The position numbers and the translations under genes are program-made. A DNA stretch of 64,000 bases from Diadema setosum. Taxonomy: Eukaryota > Echinodermata > Echinoidea > Diadematoida > Diadematidae. The DNA is taken from the NCBI GenBank assembly GCA_033980235.1, contig CM067067.1, positions 21,821,903 through 21,885,902 of the forward strand, given 5' to 3'. Position 1 is the first letter of the stretch. Each line of letters starts with the position of its first letter. Shown here piece after piece: positions 34,990 through 47,607 of this stretch. The notes beneath the pieces are model-generated. The model was not told the DNA's origin, searched no databases, and saw nothing but the letters and a program-made list of their open reading frames with translations.

Positions 34990-35834
34990 AGCGCGCGCGT
35001 ATCTGACGTTTGGCAGGAGCTTTCTGCGTGACCCGTGTGCATTATCAATGCAGAGTATTAGCCGGCTTGCCGCCGGAGCACAGTGTAATAATTTGCATAC
35101 TGCACAGCACACAGGCTGCCCGGCTGCTGGGCGCTGCAGAAGCCATGTTCTAACTCCGCACCATTCCAGCAGCGTACGTATGCCAGACAACCGGAGCGGA
35201 GCCGCGGTACGATACCCATGTCATGCCGTTCATATTTCACGCAGCCGCGGCAGCATTGGGAGATGTGTGTGTACGTGTACGTACTACCGCGTGTGTGTGT
35301 GTGTTCTGTGTATACAGCTAGAGCGAGCAATATCGATGCCAGTGTGAACTGATGTTAGTTGTGCGCAGCAGATGCCCGACTGTGAAATTGCCTGGGAAAG
35401 GTGAATCACAACAAGATTATTTAGCGATATGTGGAAGAACGCTCCAGCGAGAGATACTGACTACAAGCCACAGTTTAATCAACTGACCATTTACCATTTG
35501 TTTTTGACATTGGAGCTACCAGGGAATATCATCTCGCATGGACAAATTTAGAGCGTGACATCGTTAATATTTCCACCAGGGAGTTCAGGCTCGCGATTCA
35601 ACCAAAGAGGCTCTGTTTGTGTACACAGTAAATCAATGCATCTGTATGAGAGGACGTGCGGGTGCTGACGAACCCTGCAGTGGGAACGAGAATAGTCGTG
35701 GACCAATTTACTTGCGTTTCGCTGCCGAATCGCTTTGTTTCCATCACTGGTTTTAGTGGCTTCAAGCACGATTTAAGACATCACACTAATAGGCCAAATA
35801 GTATATATTCTGGGACAAGACACAACCAATCAAC
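34990..35834 (+). promoter_or_regulatory. CpG-rich putative promoter and 5' UTR
   Basis: The stretch is distinctly richer in GC and CpG than its surroundings, with blocks at 34990-35290. It lies directly upstream of the candidate start exon at 35835. No TATA box is obvious and the start site was not located. Confidence 0.35.
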
Positions 35835-35892
35835 ATGGCCGTTGAGGAGCTTTTGAAGTGGTTCTTTATGGTGTGGGGCCTCTGCGTAATTG
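35835..35892 (+). CDS. Candidate first coding exon, hydrophobic N-terminus
   Basis: The ATG lies in strong context (CAACATGGC) and opens MAVEELLKWFFMVWGLCVI, ending in phase 1 at a consensus donor, ATTG|GTGAGT. The residues would serve as a signal peptide or signal anchor. A CpG-rich region lies upstream. The next exon is not certain; an open acceptor at 53780 has a compatible phase, which would imply an intron of about 18 kb. I cannot name the gene. Start context, donor and upstream composition are seen directly; the existence of a gene is an inference. Confidence 0.45.
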
Positions 35893-36809
35893 GTGAGTTG
35901 CATGCGGTATCTCTCATATCAAGGGGCCTTCAGCACGCAATTTAGGATCCTCAAAGCGATATAGGCAATACACAATGCAATACAATCATGCATCGCGCCT
36001 TCAGCACGCAATCCTCAATCAAATCGAAGACGATAGGCAATACTGTAGTACACCATGCAATGTGAATGCATCGTGCACAGTATGTTCGGTAGCCTAGGGA
36101 ATTTACTGCCCTAAAGTCTACGACTCGAGTACTATCGAGTGCCAACAATAATACTGCATAGATAGGGGTTCTAGTACATACATTGTAGTAGTAGTGCATG
36201 GATGGAAGGCGGCCGGGGGGGGGGGGGGGGGTAAAATTTATTTCATGAAGCGTTTTTATAGTCAGATATTTTTCTGACCAACTGTTACAAGCTACTGAAA
36301 TCCTTGCATCTGATTGGCTGGGAGCAGATTTGTCCGACAACTTTAATATCAGATAAAATAAAAGTGGACCTGTGCGCTATACAAGTAGCCACTATTATTA
36401 TTATTATTATTAAAATGCTTCATGAAATGCCCTCTGCTAGCAGGCTGGGGCTCACTATTCCCACTGTTCTAGTACTTCTATTAGTTCTATGCACGTTTGT
36501 ATGGTCGCATGCGAAACACAGCCTGAATGCCGAACGCTTGGGCTGTGTATGTAGGGAAGGATATTGAGTCACAGTATGGGAGAGTATTTTATTGCGGTTA
36601 AATTCCAACTTAATAACTCAAAATTTCTTCAATTTGAATAGTTAGAATACTTCCATATTTGGTCCGATCGTTGATAACACTCGCTTGCTCCTCCAGTAGG
36701 GCCTAGTTCCTTTCTGAAAATATTTGATACTTTAAATGATCCGGTCAAGAGGAATCTGTGAGAATGACAACTGCTCTGTTCGATGGATTTGAAACCTGTG
36801 TGCATGCGC

Positions 36810-38985
36810 TAACCAGAGTGCAATGTAACTGTGACCAGCAGCCCCATACGCATAGCGTAAATGGGACTGCGGACTGTAGCATTCAGGATCATGACAGGGT
36901 AGTATCGTGGCCGGACAAATGTCAACTTAAAATCGAAAAATTTCTTCAATTTGAAGACTTACATGTATACTTGGGTGACCCGCACCTCGTCATGGTTAAT
37001 GTTTGCGCATATTTGAATCACATTTCACCACTGAAATTCTTTGAAATCCAACTCACATATACAGGAAAAATGCTGAAAATTCCAATGGAACCACAATTTC
37101 ACTGATCGATATAGAAAATTTGCTGCTATCGTCGTCAAACGCATACGATGCGAAAAAGTTGTGCGCTAAGGAAGGGGCCCGCGACTCGTCAGCCCTGCTC
37201 CCATAGACAAAGCACGTAAAAGACGTGTGCGGGTGACCGTGATGCTCCCATTTTTACACGTAAAAGATGCGTGCGGGGACCATGGTGATACTTATAACAC
37301 GTATTCCGATTAAATTTCAGATTTTTGCGAAAAATTGTTCAGTTTTCACCACAATTTGCGTGGTTGTGGTAGCCCTGCCAAGTTTCAAGCTTACTGAACA
37401 CAGTCCCCGGCATAAATGTTTGTTTAGTGCGCTTAAAACAATTTTAAGTGGGGTGACGGTATTCGGGCCCCTGACGAGGTGCGGGCACCTCGCTATACCA
37501 TTGAAGTTGAAGTATTGACAACAGAGTTTGTGCAGCATTTGGTTCTGTCAATAGTCCCTTTCTGTTCGAATTGATGACTTAAAGATAATATAAAGCTTTG
37601 GTACCTCAAAAGTTTCCCTGAATTTTCTTGTCTTAGTTTGTGTTTCAGGTTAAAGTACCTTTCATATAACTAACACGGTGAGACTTACTCGCCCCAAAGT
37701 GCTCTCATGTCTTAGTAATCATGCAATTAACTGCGACCAGCAGCCCCATACACATAGTGTAATGGGGCTTCGCATTGTAGCATTCAGGATCATGACAGAT
37801 TTAGTATCGCGGGTAAATATCAACTTAAAATCCAAAATTTCTTCAATTTGAAGACTTACCAATTAAGTTGAAGTATTGAAAACAGGCTTCGGGCAAAGTT
37901 TGGTTCTGCTAATAGTCCCTTTCTGTTCGAATTGATGACTGAATGTGACTCGGTCGAGAGGACCTTGGGAGAGCTACATGCACTGAATACTACGGCCAGC
38001 GCATGCACATGCGCACAAATTTCAAATCCATGAACGGATAAGATGTTTGTGTGCGCATGCGCTGGCCGTAGTATTCGGTGTACTGTAGCTCTCCCAAGGT
38101 CCTCTCGACCGAGTCACATTCAGTCATCAATTTGAACAGAAAGGGACTATTGGCAGAACCAAACGTTGCCCGAAGCCTGTTTTCAATACTTCAACTTAAC
38201 TGGTAAGTCTTCAAATTGAAGAAATTTTTGGATTTTAAGTTGATATTTACCCGCGATACTAAATCTGTCATGATCCTGAATGCTACAATGCGAAGCCCCA
38301 TTACGCTATGAGTATGGGGCTGCACGCTGCTGGTCGCAGTTATCATGCAATAATGGTTTCGTACAATACCTGTACTACATGTACCTCGCCGCCATACGGC
38401 GGCGGCTCTGGTACGAAACCATTATTGCATGATTACTCAGACATGATCTTGAGCACTTTGGGGCGAGTAAGTCTCACAGTGTTAGTTATATGAAAGGTAC
38501 TTTAACCTGAAACACAAACTAAGACAAGGAAATTCAGGGAAACTTTTGAGGTACCAAAACTTTATATCATCTTCAATCAATGTGACTCGATCGAGAGGAA
38601 CCTGGAAGAGCTACACTGAATTGACGGCCAGCGCGTGCGCACACAGACATCTTATCCAGTCAGTGGATTTGAAATTTGTGCGCATGTGATGTGCGCATGA
38701 GCTGGCCGTCAATTCAGTGTAGCTCTCCCAAGTTCCTCTCAACGGAGTCACATTAAGTCATCAATTCAAACAGAAAAGGAGTATTGACAGAACCAAACGT
38801 TGCACGAACCTTGTTGTCAATACTTCAACTGCACTGGTAAGTCTTCAAATTGAAGAAAATTTTCGATTTTAAGTTGATATTTGTCCGCGATACTACCCTG
38901 TCATGATCCTGAATGATACAGTCTGCAGCCCCATTACGCTATGCGTATGGGGCTGGTCAAAGTAAAGTGCAATGTAGCCTTTTCA
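36810..38985. repeat. Cluster of nested foldback elements
   Basis: A long inverted repeat has arms at about 37584-38010 and 38050-38572, with matching words such as CGCCCCAAAGTGCT and AGCACTTTGGGGCG. A second foldback is centred near 38655 (38578-38760). Its outer part (38820-38985) pairs with 36810-36965 across the whole cluster. Shared words include GCCCCATACGCATAG and TTCAATTTGAAGACTTAC. A family D element (36976-37480) interrupts one arm, and a 90-bp hairpin (38343-38434) interrupts the other. No coding capacity is seen. Confidence 0.8.
36976..37480 (+). repeat. Dispersed repeat family D with GACCCGCACCTCGTC ends
   Basis: GACCCGCACCTCGTCATGG at the left is mirrored by TGACGAGGTGCGGGC at the right. 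Homologous sequence in inverted orientation lies at 28860-29150. Foldback sequence continues on both sides, so this is an insertion into a foldback arm. Confidence 0.65.
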
Positions 38986-39081
38986 CAAGGTCTTCGCGCT
39001 GTATTGCGATATCCCAGCCGAGCGTGCCAGTGTGAGAGCGAAAGGGCCTTGTCCAAAGGCGAAAAACATTGCGCCTTTCAT

Positions 39082-40432
39082 GCATTATGCACTTGTTAAT
39101 GTAATGACTCACCCCACTACCCCCAGACATGGGTGCGTCATTTCCTCGTTTGGTCCGTCAAATTTGTGACCCAGGTGTTCGTCATTTTACCAGCTTTGTC
39201 CGTCAAATTTTTGACCGAGGGGTGCGTCAAAATCCCATCATTGTCGGTCAAATTTTTGACCGAGGGGTGCGCCATGGTACATCACTTGGCTGTGGAAAAT
39301 AACATGCATTATTCTGAACCGAGAGGTGCGTCATGGTACGTCACTTGGCTATGGAAAACTGCACACATTTTTGCACGCTACCAGTACTGGATACACACAC
39401 AGCGAGTGAAATTACAGTGAGCGCTTTCCCGCGGCAAGTGAAAATCAAAGTCGGGAAGCGTTTTGGAATAAGAGGGAAAAATGCTTGCCAGTATCTGGCA
39501 AGCAAATAATTTAAAAGCCACCCTTTCTCCTCACATTTTCCCTCCAACAAACCCATGAAATCATGCATACTCGATCTCAAACCAGGGACTGTTCAGCGAT
39601 GTAACAATTTCAACCTTACTGTAGAACACTTAGTGCCTATTGCATATTGCGATGCAACACCAACACACATTGCTATCGAAGAAAGTTCGTTTATATTCCA
39701 ATACAATGTGCGTTTAAATAATGTTCTGTGGTGACAAAGGCGAATTTTCGACAGTAAAAGAAGCGGCAGCAGAAGAAACTGCCTGCCGCATGCCATTTTC
39801 TGCTCGCGGGATAGCCCGACCAGACGCGCGACGCTGTTTCGCTGTGCGAATCTCTAGAATCTAAGTACAGCGACTGGGCTGTGTAATAGTTCGTTCGAAT
39901 GTCGTGGCGTGGTGTGTACCTGCACTGCAGTATGCATCCACCGGACTAGCAATGGCCGCGCGCACACAGCGCATCTGCACACATGTGATTGTCATGTATG
40001 GATTGCATGCACAGAATACATACTACTGTACGGAATATCGTAGCAGCAGCCTGATGTACGGTGAATGACAGTACGGTGCTTACAGGGCCAGGGTAAGGAA
40101 AACTTGCCGAAACTTTTACAAATTATGTTTACGAACCAAAAGAAAATGAAATTGCTTGAATAAAATGTATGCAAAAATCGTTTCAGTATTTTCGGGGATG
40201 CGTCAAATGTACCGAGGATGTCCGTCAAAAAAAGTGACCGATGTGTGCGTCACTTTCAAGGTGTTGTCCGTCAAAAAAGTGACTGTGGTGTTCGTCACTT
40301 GCAGCGTTTTTTCCGTCAAAAAAGTGACTGTGGTGTCCGTCAAAAACCCCGTGTGGTCAGTCAAAAAATGACCATGACACACCCATGTCCGGGGGTAGTG
40401 CGGTGCGTCATTACATTGACAAGTGCATTATA
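39082..40432. mobile_element. 1.35-kb element with long inverted ends and GTCA arrays
   Basis: Left and right ends match as inverted repeats for about 60 bp, including CACTACCCCCAGACATGGGT against CACTACCCCCGGACATGGGT. Just inside each end is an array of GTCCGTCAAA / TTTGACC words: about five at 39150-39300 and seven at 40200-40370, spaced roughly 30-35 bp. These look like repeated protein-binding sites. A partial CCCGACCAG-family element begins at 39812 inside it. No transposase frame is visible. The superfamily is unknown. Confidence 0.75.
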
Positions 40433-40700
40433 TTCATATCGCCAATGCACTATGTGCCTTCGCGAAGGTTGTTTCGAAAAATGTACTCGTACTAGTCGTA
40501 GAAAAACATCTTTTCAAGACGGTAGGATCAGTTTCAAAGTGTGCAAGTGAATGGCAAGTATGAATTAGATAAGAGACTAGAATATGTAGAGTATGAAAGT
40601 AAGCCTTTTGCTGGTGAAACACGTTACTTGTACAGTAAAAAAAAAAATTGTAAAATTTGGGTTTGTCTTCCAATCTTCAGTGACAGCACTCTTTCAACTC

Positions 40701-40743
40701 GGGGCGCTCCCACAGTATAGCTGTGTACAAGGAGCGCCCCGGG
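40701..40743. other. Hairpin with perfect 10-bp GC stem
   Basis: GGGGCGCTCC and GGAGCGCCCC are separated by about 23 bases. The hairpin lies 40 bases upstream of an ATG in a CpG-richer patch (40740-41060). A short following frame has no family match and I do not call it a gene. Confidence 0.5.
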
Positions 40744-42039
40744 GTTAGGTCACACGCTGGTCAGTTGGATCGGAGTGGACAACAATGGTGAGCAGAAAAC
40801 ATTTCAAAAGAAGATCCTTTGGGTAAATTACAGAATACCGGCAGCCAGTCGCGGAGAGCGCAAAATTGCTCTAAAAAGAGCGTTGTTTTACGCTTGCCGA
40901 TAGCAACCATCCAAAATATTATTATCCAATCTGCGATACGGTCCGTGATTCAGCTGTCGACGATTGCATTTGTTTTAAACGTGTGTTTCTGTGTGGTGAG
41001 AGTGTGGTACTTCAGAAGTGGTTCTCGCTTCTCGGGGGTTTGGGGGTGTCCCCCGATAGCGACTAGTTATAGGGCTCTAGATTCTTACGATCCTAGTCTA
41101 GACTAGCCGTTAAAATTTCCCCAAAGTTAGGATGTATGTATACCTGTACTTACATTTTTACTTTTAGGAGCTGAGGATAGTCCGTATTCATGGATAGACA
41201 ACTAGAAAATGATGGCAAATGAGACTAGAAAACAATCACTTAACTATTAAATTGCTCCAGGGTGCTAGAACTTCCGCTCTGTGCGTATCGCCCCATCACT
41301 GTACAGGCATGCTAACCTGAAAACATTCAACTGCACATTACTTGAATATGAGACCATTCTGAAGCAAATAATTGTCACACAACAATAGATACATACATTA
41401 TGTAATATACTCTTACATGAATCCCACAAGGATTGGAACAATCATGCCCCAGCATTCCCACTGATTCCCACCGATCAGTTACTACGAGTGTAGCCATCCC
41501 CTTTAATCCCTTTCAGTAGCTCGTGCATTTTTGGCCATCTCCTGGCCCTATCTAAGTTGCCCCATGCTGAGCAGTAAAAATTGCACTCAGTAACTATAGC
41601 AGAGCCGCGCTACTTTTATGATGACCGATTCACAAACTTGGCCACATACAGATGTACACAGTATAGTTATGACTACCATGGTAACTGGATGTGCGCTCCG
41701 GCAGAGGCACGGCCAGGGATTTTGGCCCAAGCCTGGCACTGCTATCGTTCATAAACTCTTCAATTGGTGCCAGGCCCGAGCCTGAGCTTGACTCGCGCCT
41801 GGTACTACTTTACAGTAGGACCAAAATACATGTACACTGTAGTCTGAGCCTGGTTCGGGCCACTTTGGCCCAACCCATTCATAAACTCAAAATTTTACGA
41901 CTTAGCTTGGGCCTGGCCCAAGCCAAGAGAGTTACTGAAAAGAATGAGAGATGCCCAGGGTTTACACTCTAGTGTTTATTATGGCATGTGCTGTCTGGAA
42001 ATTCAAAGTGCTCCATGCAGCTAAGTGATTTTTTGTGTG

Positions 42040-42045
<6 letters not shown>

Positions 42046-42077
<32 letters not shown>
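42046..42077. repeat. (GT)n microsatellite
   Basis: An uninterrupted GT run of about 16 units. Confidence 0.9.
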
Positions 42078-42079
<2 letters not shown>

Positions 42080-42165
42080 CATGTGTGTATGAATCGTGAT
42101 GAATGATATTTATTTCCACATTGTGATGCAGAAACAAGTAATCTGTGTATAAATGACTTTAACTT

Positions 42166-42562
42166 TTAAAGGGATTGTACAGTTTTGGTTGAGACCTAAC
42201 TTAAGATTTCTAACAATTTTTGGTGATGTAATGAGAAACTTTTTGTGAAATATGAAAAAGCATGTAATTTTAAGAGGAATTCAGTGTTTTTTTTGATGAA
42301 AATTGGTTTTGAAATGGCTGAGATATCCAAAAAAGAGCGATCCTAATAAAAGTTGGGACCTAGTTTTTATTTACGATCACTTTGTTTTACTTTGTTTTTA
42401 GGTGCCTCAGCCATACCAAAACCGATTTTCATCATATAGACTTTGAATTCCTCCTAGAATGGTATCCTCTGTACTATTTCATACATGGTTACCTGGTATC
42501 ATGAAAAAAAAGAAGTTAAAAGCCAAATTCTCATCTCCACCAATACTAAACTATCGCTTTAA
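42166..42562. mobile_element. 397-bp TTAA-flanked inverted-repeat element
   Basis: TTAA then AGGGATTGTACAGTTTTGG at the left. The right end read on the other strand is TTAA then AGCGATAGTTTAGTATTGG. These are imperfect terminal repeats with the TTAA target on both sides. There is no coding capacity. Its start resembles those of the other two TTAA elements with AGG starts in the window. Confidence 0.75.
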
Positions 42563-42897
42563 GCTCAACTGTGTCTCCCTGTGCTTTGTGAAGACCAAAA
42601 AAAAAAAATAAGAATAAAACAAACAAACCAACTTTTTTATGCATTTTACTTTTGTGACTCTTGGCTCTCAAAGAAAATTCATGAGAGTTTCATGTGCACA
42701 AAAATTTCTGGTTAATTACTACTGTATACTCAGTCCTCCATCTTTCCCTAAAGTACATTGATGTACAATTTGTACGTTGTACAGCTGGACAATTGGTGTA
42801 CATGTAGAAACTCCACATGTGTATCGTGTGGAGAAACTGTGCAACTGGTGCAAACTGGCACTGGTTGATAATATCAAAATTTAGCAGTCCCACCTAT

Positions 42898-42900
<3 letters not shown>

Positions 42901-42963
<63 letters not shown>
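42901..42963. repeat. (AC)31 microsatellite
   Basis: A pure AC run of 62-63 bases, the longest simple repeat in the window. A (GT)n tract of similar type lies 0.85 kb upstream. Confidence 0.98.
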
Positions 42964-42964
<1 letters not shown>

Positions 42965-45039
42965 GTGTGAACTTCATGATCATTGACCCTTTCTTCAACA
43001 AACCAATCAAAATACATTCCTACAAAGTTTTGTACCATGTACTCTGTACAGCTGTACCTTCAAAAAAAAAAGAAGAAAGAATCAGTTATACTAATAGTTG
43101 AATTTTAACATGTAAAATTTGTGGATATATGCATTAATGATTATTGTAGTCTCCAAATATTTTAACATTAGTTGACCATGACCATGTACATTGTACTACA
43201 CGTACATGTACAAGTACTGTACAATGTTTTTTTTAATGTATTTTGTTTAATTTAGATTATTTTATCAGTGCAAGATTTTTGATTGGTCCGTCACAAATCT
43301 GTTGAAGCAGGATGTGAACATTTTCGAAGTAACACATTTGTACACTTGTACATGTGTACATACACTACATGTACAATGTACATGTACATGGGTGTTAAAA
43401 ATGTCCATTGCATTACTCGTTTTAATTTTGAAATCAGAATCCCTTGGCAACGAAACAAAAGAGAAGAAGGACTGATTTTAGTGACCCAGTTTCAGGTTAC
43501 TGTTGTACACATACTGATATTAAGGTACAGTGGTATGATCCAAGAGAAAAGAAAAATCGACGGAATCATAAAAAATAAAATGTACTTGTGAAAAATACCT
43601 ACACATTAATTGTACTCAGTGTTGCCAAGTTTCCCTGATTCTGTGTCCAAGTGAAAAACTAAAAGCCTACAATTAAGTGTAGCTGCTTGCCTTACAAACA
43701 AAGGGAAATTATTCCATAATTTCAGTGCAGCATACAAGAATGCCCTGTCACCATTTTGTAGCTTTTGGTTTCCCTGATGGATATTTCAATAGTTTTTGAT
43801 CCTGTGAACTTTGGAGATGATAGAATGTTTGAAATGTTTTTAACACTACATGTATACAATTGTAAGTTCCTGTATGTACACTGGGGCTGTCACTCTGTAG
43901 TTTCTGCAGAGGGCATGCATACAACAGATTCAGTTGAGGGGAGATCATGTGGGCCGTAATGCTTTCTGCGTGAGTCAGGGACATACACTACAGCTTTTAT
44001 CTTCTGCCTGCTCTGACACTTCTGTGGGGAACATCTCCCCCCTTGCCTGTTTGTACACATATGTAGGCATTATACAATGTACAGTGGCTGTGTGTACAGT
44101 GATTGTACAATATGTATTGACCAGTAGGAATGGCAGTCATTGTGGGGATGAGTAATGGGGTTTTTAAAGCACAGTTGTCACTTCTCATGAGTGCCAAAGG
44201 CTCCTTGATATTGCTTTCATCAGTAAAACTGCTGAGCTCTTTCAACCACAGATTCAAGTTTCGCATAGCATTCAGCAGTCTTCATAATGACATCAAGTGC
44301 CAAAGCATTTATCATGTGAAATATGGTTTACAGGTTTTACTGCACTCTTCTTTTTGAGTTATGCAGTGAACTTGTTTGTATTTCATACCAATAGGCCTAA
44401 ACTTTTAATATAAAAGAATATTCGATATTGGTGACTCTCTTTGGTGGCTCATTGCATCCAGCTATGGTAAATGTGACATATTTGTATATCAAACAAGGTC
44501 AGTCCTCCATGTTTGGATGTGCACTTGAAGCTCATTTCCAGTCAGTTGGGCAGTGTAGCCTACATTATCAGGGTTCTCGCCAGGAATTTCTTGACGCTTG
44601 TCGGCATTTATGCGCGCTTTTCTGGGGGTGGGCGCGGAAACCGTCGCTAATGCTCAATACAACACAGATAAATCGCCGCTAAAATGCCACTAAATGCGAC
44701 ATTTTCACGGAGATGTAATGAACGTTGTGAGGGGCATATTCTCACAGAAACAATGCAGAAACTCCATACCTTTTGTTAGCGGCAGTTCCTAAATAACATA
44801 TGAAAGAGAAGTAGGTGCCGATGGTGGAGGTTCCGATTTCTTTTAGGCCTTTCCTGTTTCACTGTTGCAATAATTAGCCGCCTCTGCAGCGCATCGCAAC
44901 AACGCGCGCCGTGTTGCTTTCTCGCCGTCTGCTCGAAGGTTTGTTTAATCATAAAATGAAACGATTCATTACTGAGTACTTCGAAGGTTTGTAATCGAAA
45001 ACAACAACAACACCAAAGGTCGGTACTACAGATGAATGT

Positions 45040-46460
45040 TCAAAATAAAACTGATTTCGTTCGAAGATTAACAAGCATTTTTTCTTTATTATTTTCCGAT
45101 CAACGAACCTTCAGAAAGGAATCTATCATCGTTATTGTTTCAGAATAACAAACCTTCAGAATAAGAAAACACCGTTTTGGGGCCGTTGTTGTATTCCGAA
45201 ATTATACTGGCAGAACATTCGAAATAACAAAACTGATTTCGTTTGGATATAAACGAATATTTTCTCCTTTATAATTTTTCTATTAACGATCATTCAGAAT
45301 TAAGAATGTAGAGTATTATTTTGCCATTATTCTTTCGGAGTAACGAACCCTGAGGGTAAGAAAACTATAACCGTTTTCATTTCTTCTTTATCGTTTTCCG
45401 ATTAACGATCGTTCAGAATTAAGAATCTAAAGTGTTATCGTTATTCTTTCGCAGTAACGAACCTTCAGAGTAAAAGAAAACTAGCAGTTTTGGGGTCGTC
45501 GTTTTATTCTGAAATTTCACTGACGGAAACGTTCGAAATAACAAAACTGATTTCGTTGTGAAATGAACGGACATTTTTAAAAATCATTTTTGGATTAACG
45601 AACCTTCAGAATAAGGAATATAGCATTATTTTATCATTAATCTGTCGGAGTAACGAACCCTAAGAGTAAGAAAAGTGCAACTGTTTTTTGGGGCAGTTGT
45701 TTTCTTCCAAATTTCACTGGCAAAACGTTCGAAATGACGCACTGATTTCGTTTTGAAATTTACGGACATTTTTCTTTATTCAATTTTCGGTTAACGAACC
45801 TTCAGAATAAATAATCTACAATTTATTATTTCATCATTATTACTTCTGTCGGAATAACAGACCCTTATAGAGTACGAAAACATGCTGTTTTGTGCCGTCG
45901 TTTTATTCCGAAATTTCACTTGACAGAAACGTTCGAAATAACAAAACTGATTTCGTTGTGAAATGAACGGACATTTTTTTCTTAATCATTTTTTGGATTA
46001 ACGAACCTTCAGAATAAGGACTCTAGCATTATTTTATCATTAATCTGTCGGAGTAACGAACCCTCAGAGTAAGAAAACTGCAACTGTTTTGGGGCAGTCG
46101 TTTTATTCCAAAATTTCACTGGCAAAACGTTTGAAATGACGCACTGATTTCGTTTTGAAATTTACGGACATTTTTCTTTATTCAATTTTCGGTTAACGAA
46201 CCTTTAGAATAAAGAATCTACAATTTTTTATTTCATCATAACTACTTCTGTCGGAATAACAGACCCTTAGAGTACGAAAACACGCTGTTTTGTGCCGTCG
46301 TTTTATTCCGAAATTTCACTGGCAGAACGTTCGAAATAACAAAACTGATTTCGTCGTGAAATGAACGGACATTTTTTCTTAATCATTTTTGGATTAACGA
46401 ACCTTCAGAATAAAGAATCTATAGCATCATTTTATCATTAATCTGTCGGAGTAACGAAAA
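45040..46460. repeat. Satellite-like array, ~200-bp monomers in ~400-bp dimers
   Basis: CTGATTTCGTT-type anchors recur at about 45051, 45232, 45548, 45744, 45948, 46146 and 46347. In the right half, type A monomers (TTGTGAAATGAACGGACATT) alternate with type B (TTTTGAAATTTACGGACATT), so A units are about 400 bp apart and so are B units. All carry TAACGAACCTTCAGAATAA. The left part is more diverged and irregular. Confidence 0.85.
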
Positions 46461-47239
46461 AAAAAAATGAACCTTGGTGGCGATAACTGATGCTGGTGTA
46501 GAGAAAAACAAAGACAGCTCGCTCAAAAGATGCTTCCTTCTTTCAGTTTATTTTCTCCCCAGTCATTCCCATCGTTCTCCTTCCATGAACCCCTGCCATG
46601 CACGGACGATGAACAAAACAAAATGTTACCGACGCTGCAATGAAAAAAAAAAAAAAAAACAGAAAGAAACACGTCCTCGAAGCAAATTATCTACACTTTT
46701 CAACTTGAAAAAATTGATGTTCGTAATGAAGAATAACACAAAAAGCACGACCTCAAGCAGTGGGGAAACTTGATATCATGGCTTGTGGAAATTTCCATGA
46801 AATTTCCACGAAAGCCAGGTGTCAGATAAAGAATGTCGCGCGTACTGCCACCTTGCTTCAGTGGTCGTAAACAGCGTGTACATAGCATGTAAACCAACTG
46901 GGAATATTGATGAATGATCATCCATTTATTTTCTGCCCATGAAGGCCCCCTAACCCACCTTTTAACAAACCAACCCAGAAGCACGTGGAGCATTACGTAC
47001 GTTGAACTTGAAAGACCATCATGACAGAATTACTATAAATTTCGGCCCGGAGAAAGAAAATGGAATATTCACGAATGACGTTTACAAATCCATGGAAATT
47101 GAAAAGGCTAAAATGGAACGCATGGCTTTTTAGATTAAAAAAAAAAAGATAACCCACTGAAACTACCAAAACCTAAATAACAATTTGCATTTGCTTACTC
47201 CATCGCACGTTCTTTTTTCTTTTTTTTTTTTAACGAAAA

Positions 47240-47607
47240 ATGGAGTTAATTTTCTCTCTGCGGCAATGCTTTGAACGCATCTAATTTTGCGTCATTGCCG
47301 ATGGGCAGCTTCCTAAAGAATTGATACGAATCCTTTCAAATATACGAAACAAAGTCTAAAAATCCTGGATCCTGGCGGTGAATTTCGATGGTATTATAAA
47401 TCCTGCTCACTATCAAAATTTAATCATCTGTTCCTTGCGCCATTTCACCAACCAACTGTAACTGTTCCTGAAAATTTCATCCTAATCTGTTCCCAAATTT
47501 TGACTTATTTTGCGAATAGAGAGACAGACAGGCAGACAAACTAACAAACAAACCAAAGCAGCCAAAAAAAAAAAAAAAAAAAATACAACCTTTGGCGGAG
47601 GGGGGCA
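47240..47607 (-). repeat. Dispersed CCTCCGCC-type repeat, minus orientation
   Basis: Reading on the minus strand, CCTCCGCCAAAGGTTGTA, a poly-T run, TTTGTTTGTTAGTTTGTC and CGCAAAATAAGTCAAAAT follow in order, as in the copy at 59672-59780. The far end is approximate. Such repeats are widespread in marine invertebrates and lack coding sequence. Confidence 0.6.

Noticed and set aside
40785..41106. Gene starting at ATGGTGAGC near 40782
   Set aside because: The frame stops after 13 codons, the would-be intron is far too short, and the following open frame resembles nothing known.
42817..43101. Thr/His repeat protein at the (AC)31 tract
   Set aside because: The residues come from the microsatellite; there is no other coding evidence.
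45040..46460. Repeat array as a CRISPR array
   Set aside because: Units are about 200 bp with no short repeat-spacer alternation, and the genome is eukaryotic.
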